Positions 8,397-10,353 of a stretch of 10,353 nucleotides of DNA are shown in pieces. The notes under the pieces are model-generated. The model saw only the letters and a list, made by a program, of their open reading frames with translations, made no database searches and had not been told where the DNA came from. Source of the DNA: Funneliformis mosseae (Eukaryota > Glomeromycota > Glomeromycetes > Glomerales > Glomeraceae); contig CAJVPP010003985.1 in NCBI GenBank assembly GCA_910592005.1, forward strand, positions 1 through 10,353, in the 5' to 3' direction. The translations under genes and the position numbers were made by a program. The first letter of the stretch is position 1; the number at the start of each line of letters is the position of its first letter.

Positions 8397-8412
8397 GGAG
8401 TTTAAGCTGCAC

Positions 8413-8428
8413 GCCGAAATGTGACGGC
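8413..8428 (+). repeat. Short GC-rich stem-loop
   Basis: GCCG at 8413-8416 pairs with CGGC at 8425-8428 around an 8-nt loop. It lies within a CpG-containing patch (8405-8430) directly behind the four-codon ORF at 8394, and is the most GC-rich short stretch outside the SPRY gene. Its role is unknown. Confidence 0.3.
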
Positions 8429-8514
8429 CGATTCAAATTAATTAGTAAAACTTTTAAAGAATAGAAAAGTTCAAGATAGTATTACTTTATAATTTAAAGC
8501 CTTTGGTTGTATAC

Positions 8515-8534
8515 TTTTTTTTAAAAAAAAAAAA
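8515..8534. repeat. T8A12 homopolymer palindrome
   Basis: Eight T followed directly by twelve A, preceded by AC and followed by TATATT. It has the same design as the tract at 8935-8960. Confidence 0.5.
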
Positions 8535-8934
8535 TATATTTTATGTTTTAAATACAAAAAAGTTCATACATATAAAAATGGATAATTTTGAGTGCTATAT
8601 TTCATAAAATTTAACTTTTTATCTTATAATGCAAGAACCATTCCATTTTAATTGCAAACTCCAGAAAATTTTTTATATTTAAGTTTCTATGTAATTTACA
8701 TGGTCGTAAATTTTCAATGCAACTGTTTATATAATCTAATTATAAAATAACGACGTAGTGAATTTTATTGATAGTTTATTCTTGAAAGCCAGAGTATACG
8801 TAAATGTTAAAATATTTTCGGATTTTTATCTTTTCTGTTTGACAGGTAACGATTGATTTTAGTAAGTATATACTTGGATATCTTTTTGTATAATTATTTG
8901 TTATTTTGTTTTTTTTAAAGTTCGACGCCAGGAC

Positions 8935-8960
8935 TTTTTTTTTTTTTAAAAAAAAAAAAA
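8935..8960. repeat. T13A13 perfect palindrome
   Basis: Thirteen T followed directly by thirteen A, preceded by AC and followed by TATTTAC. Such tracts are rigid, disfavour nucleosomes and often cause sequencing length errors. Confidence 0.55.
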
Positions 8961-9031
8961 TATTTACGAACCTGCTAGGTAAATATATTATGTATATATG
9001 ATATGAAATTGATATCAAACACCCCATTATT

Positions 9032-9208
9032 ATGATAACAAAAGGTTCGCTTATTTCAGAAAAATTAATCAGCCCACCAAACCGAAGTGTGGAGTATGAT
9101 ATTGATTTCGGACATGTAACAAGTAAATGTATTCATGAGTTTCGTATAAAACTATATTCTCCCAATTTAAAGTATTTAAGGATATTTTTGTGGCGAAAAT
9201 TAAAATAA
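9032..9208 (+). CDS. Possible small ORF or gene fragment, 58 aa, unrecognised
   Basis: An ATG at 9032 opens a 58-codon frame that ends at TAA 9206-9208. An in-frame stop at 8999-9001 lies just upstream. The predicted peptide begins MITKGSLISEKLISPP and is unlike the Ile/Asn/Lys-only products of chance ORFs in the left half: it contains Pro, Gly, Cys, His, Trp and acidic residues. It shows no signal peptide or membrane segment and matches no family I recognise. An acceptor-like TTATTTCAG ends at 9059 inside the frame, so it could instead be an exon piece. By rough arithmetic, ORFs of this length are expected by chance a few times in this much AT-rich DNA, so it is a weak call. Confidence 0.2.
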   Translation: MITKGSLISEKLISPPNRSVEYDIDFGHVTSKCIHEFRIKLYSPNLKYLRIFLWRKLK

Positions 9209-9249
9209 ATCGTTGTGTGTTATACAAGTTTTATAGTTCAGTTAGAATG

Positions 9250-9340
9250 TAGAACGTTTTATAAAAGCAATTACCAACAATATCCTGTTAATTTTATTCT
9301 AAGATCGAAATACTTAACATGAGGAGTTATGAACGTTCTA
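9250..9340. repeat. Spaced 9-bp inverted repeat TAGAACGTT / AACGTTCTA
   Basis: Exact arms at 9250-9258 and 9332-9340, each containing a CpG and the AACGTT palindrome, 73 nt apart. It could be paired factor-binding sites or chance. Confidence 0.35.
9260..9272 (+). promoter_or_regulatory. TATA-like word, first of two identical 13-mers
   Basis: TATAAAAGCAATT occurs here and again at 9556-9568. The first seven bases match a TATA box on the plus strand. The first ATG downstream (9319) opens only a 20-codon frame ending at TAG 9379, so no gene is assigned. Confidence 0.2.
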
Positions 9341-9797
9341 GTAAAAAGTATTCCAAACCTGTGTTTCTATCGAAATCGTAGTTTTAACTCGAACACGAGA
9401 GTCTTATCCGAATATCTGGTAGTATTATAATTTGGATTACTAATTTATTTTAAACTAATAAAATTGATGTAAGATCATATTGATGTAATAATTCATACGG
9501 ATTAAAATTTCACTTGGACTTTTCTGTCTCTTTATATTCATGCAAAAATTCTTTATATAAAAGCAATTGTATTTAAAGGTTGCAAAATCTTATAAATACA
9601 CCTTTCTAACCGTAATTTAACCAAAATGTAAAGAAATTGACGGAAAGTGGTAATATATATGAATAACGATCAACATTTTGTGTAAAATTAAAGCGAAAAA
9701 CAAGTATTAACCTTTTATTTACTTAAAATTATGTTCATGAAAATTTAATTTAAGAAAGCTAGATAATTGGTCTTTTAAATAAATTTCCATTATAGAT

Positions 9798-9803
9798 TTT
9801 ATT
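9798..9803 (-). promoter_or_regulatory. Possible polyadenylation signal of the SPRY gene
   Basis: AATAAA on the minus strand, about 45 nt past the TGA stop of the SPRY gene. A second AATAAA on the same strand lies at 9714-9719, about 130 nt past the stop. In DNA this AT-rich the hexamer is common, so position is the only support. Confidence 0.3.
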
Positions 9804-9847
9804 GATATTTAAACATTTAACATATTGAAATATTCTTAATAGTAAAT

Positions 9848-10353
9848 TCAATGAAACTGAATTCGAAACTGACCAGGATTCTTTAGTGAAACTACAGGAT
9901 AAAGTTTTGATGGTAGATTATTCCATTCTGACGCTGTTCGACATTTTACACCATTAACTGTAAATGAACAGGTCCTTTTATTCATATCTAAATGAACAGT
10001 AACTTTGCTATTATCTCTCTTAAATGGAGGACAATAACCATCTATATTTCCGCGAGAATGATAAAGTGAACCATATGAACTTAATACCCATCCAGTAGGT
10101 TGATCACCTACAAACGATTCATAATCAACATTTTCTGATGCACACACTCCAACCCAAGTGCTTTCACAATATTTCTCAATAGTTACATCCCATTCAAAAG
10201 TACCTTGACCTTCGAATGCTGCCTTAGCTCTAACATTTTGGTGACTACGACAAGCATCTGATGCTCGTATAACTTGCCCATTATCTTCAATAATAAGATT
10301 AGATCCACATGCTGACTCATCCCAAACATAACCAGATTTGTTGGATGCTGGTA
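9848..10353 (-). CDS. SPRY (B30.2-like) domain protein, C-terminal part, 5' end cut by window edge
   Basis: The frame is open from the window edge (first whole codon at 10351) to a TGA at 9848-9850, giving 167 visible residues. A GTG at 10145-10147 lies in the middle of the domain (WVGVCASEN) and is not the start; the true start is beyond the window. Visible landmarks: WDESACGSNL at residues 10-19, FEWDV at 52-56, WVGVCASEN at 66-74, GWVL at 87-90, the LDMNKRTCSFTVNG strand pair at 121-134 (matching the SPRY LD...FxxNG signature) and LYPVVSL at 150-156. SPRY domains are beta-sandwich protein-interaction modules without catalysis; the ligand cannot be told from sequence. The protein ends right after the domain, so partner domains, if any, lie N-terminal. 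Seven cysteines are visible. No intron, frameshift or stop interrupts it, and GC and CpG are higher than in flanking DNA. The wording resembles multi-copy SPRY proteins of arbuscular mycorrhizal fungi; that assignment is from memory. Confidence 0.88.
   Translation of the reverse strand, partial: PASNKSGYVWDESACGSNLIIEDNGQVIRASDACRSHQNVRAKAAFEGQGTFEWDVTIEKYCESTWVGVCASENVDYESFVGDQPTGWVLSSYGSLYHSRGNIDGYCPPFKRDNSKVTVHLDMNKRTCSFTVNGVKCRTASEWNNLPSKLYPVVSLKNPGQFRIQFH

Larger units (their letters stand above)
7501..9847. other. Intergenic DNA of ordinary fungal composition
   Basis: C, G and CpG become common right after about 7500, including the palindrome ACGTACGT at 7698-7705. Apart from the promoter-like region, the short ORF, the repeats listed separately and the SPRY gene's 3' flank, I see nothing definite at 7501-8111, 8430-9031 or 9209-9847. 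Two similar words, GCAGAATCT (7571-7579) and GCAGGATCT (7602-7610), lie close to the boundary. Confidence 0.6.

Noticed and set aside
8776..9027. 83-codon ORF on the minus strand
   Set aside because: It reads straight through the T13A13 palindrome, giving a Phe run followed by a Lys run, and has no recognisable motif. Best explained as chance.
9319..9381. 20-codon ORF beginning MRSYERSSKKYSKP, 47 nt after a TATA-like word
   Set aside because: Looks like a possible first exon, but I found no convincing donor, acceptor or continuing frame downstream.
10145..10147. GTG as start of the SPRY protein
   Set aside because: It falls inside the conserved WVGVCASEN stretch, and the same frame continues open with SPRY-like sequence to the window edge.
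1..10353. tRNA, rRNA or CRISPR array
   Set aside because: No GGTTCGA-type B box in a cloverleaf context, no conserved rRNA words and no regularly spaced identical repeats with unique spacers were seen on either strand.

Overview
The window looks like nuclear DNA of an AT-rich early-diverging fungus, most probably an arbuscular mycorrhizal fungus (Glomeromycotina, Rhizophagus-like). The main evidence is the one convincing protein-coding gene: a SPRY/B30.2-type domain on the minus strand at the right edge (9848-10353), whose wording resembles the large SPRY families I know from those genomes. No database was searched. No rRNA, tRNA or CRISPR array was seen.

The window has two compositional halves. 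Positions 1 to about 7500 are extremely AT-rich, with only about 11 CpG dinucleotides by eye. They hold no credible gene and are packed with decayed repeats. Positions 7501-9847 are ordinary fungal intergenic DNA with a far higher CpG density (more than 20 in the first 900 bases). The switch near 7500 is sharp.

Layout of the left half. Positions 240-1300 are a strongly T-rich, higher-order repeat. It contains short 'exon-like' cores of about 33-44 nt, most bounded by a pyrimidine tract plus AG and by a GTAAGT-type donor. Two adjacent 40-nt cores differ at 12 sites, all transitions. Degenerate tandem repeats lie at 1881-2009 (about 31-35 bp), 4451-4537 (70 bp spacing), 4761-4802 (TTAGNN hexamers) and 6127-6240 (about 26 bp). 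Perfect hairpins lie at 43-65, 1717-1737, 2100-2130, 3828-3860 and 4713-4737, and an 18-bp palindrome at 3538-3555. A 198-bp MITE-like element (5326-5523) has degraded CAG-type terminal inverted repeats and flanking TA, as in Tc1/mariner/pogo elements. It sits between two inverted ATATTTGAA-rich arms, with an A-rich block (5526-5790) on its right.

Layout of the right half. Positions 8112-8430 resemble a fungal promoter and 5' leader: a CCAAT-box complement, the palindrome TCACGTGA, repeated CATG(TG)ATTTAG and CTTACGCA elements, a CAA-rich leader and an ATG in good context. The reading frame after that ATG stops after three codons, so this is an orphan promoter, a non-coding RNA start or a gene remnant. 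A 58-codon ORF at 9032-9208 is a weak candidate. The SPRY gene then runs leftward from the window edge and ends at 9848, with possible polyadenylation signals at 9798 and 9714. Nothing here forms an operon or an obvious multi-gene system. The most unusual material is the splice-like T-rich array and the transition-biased, CpG-poor decay of the left 7.5 kb.
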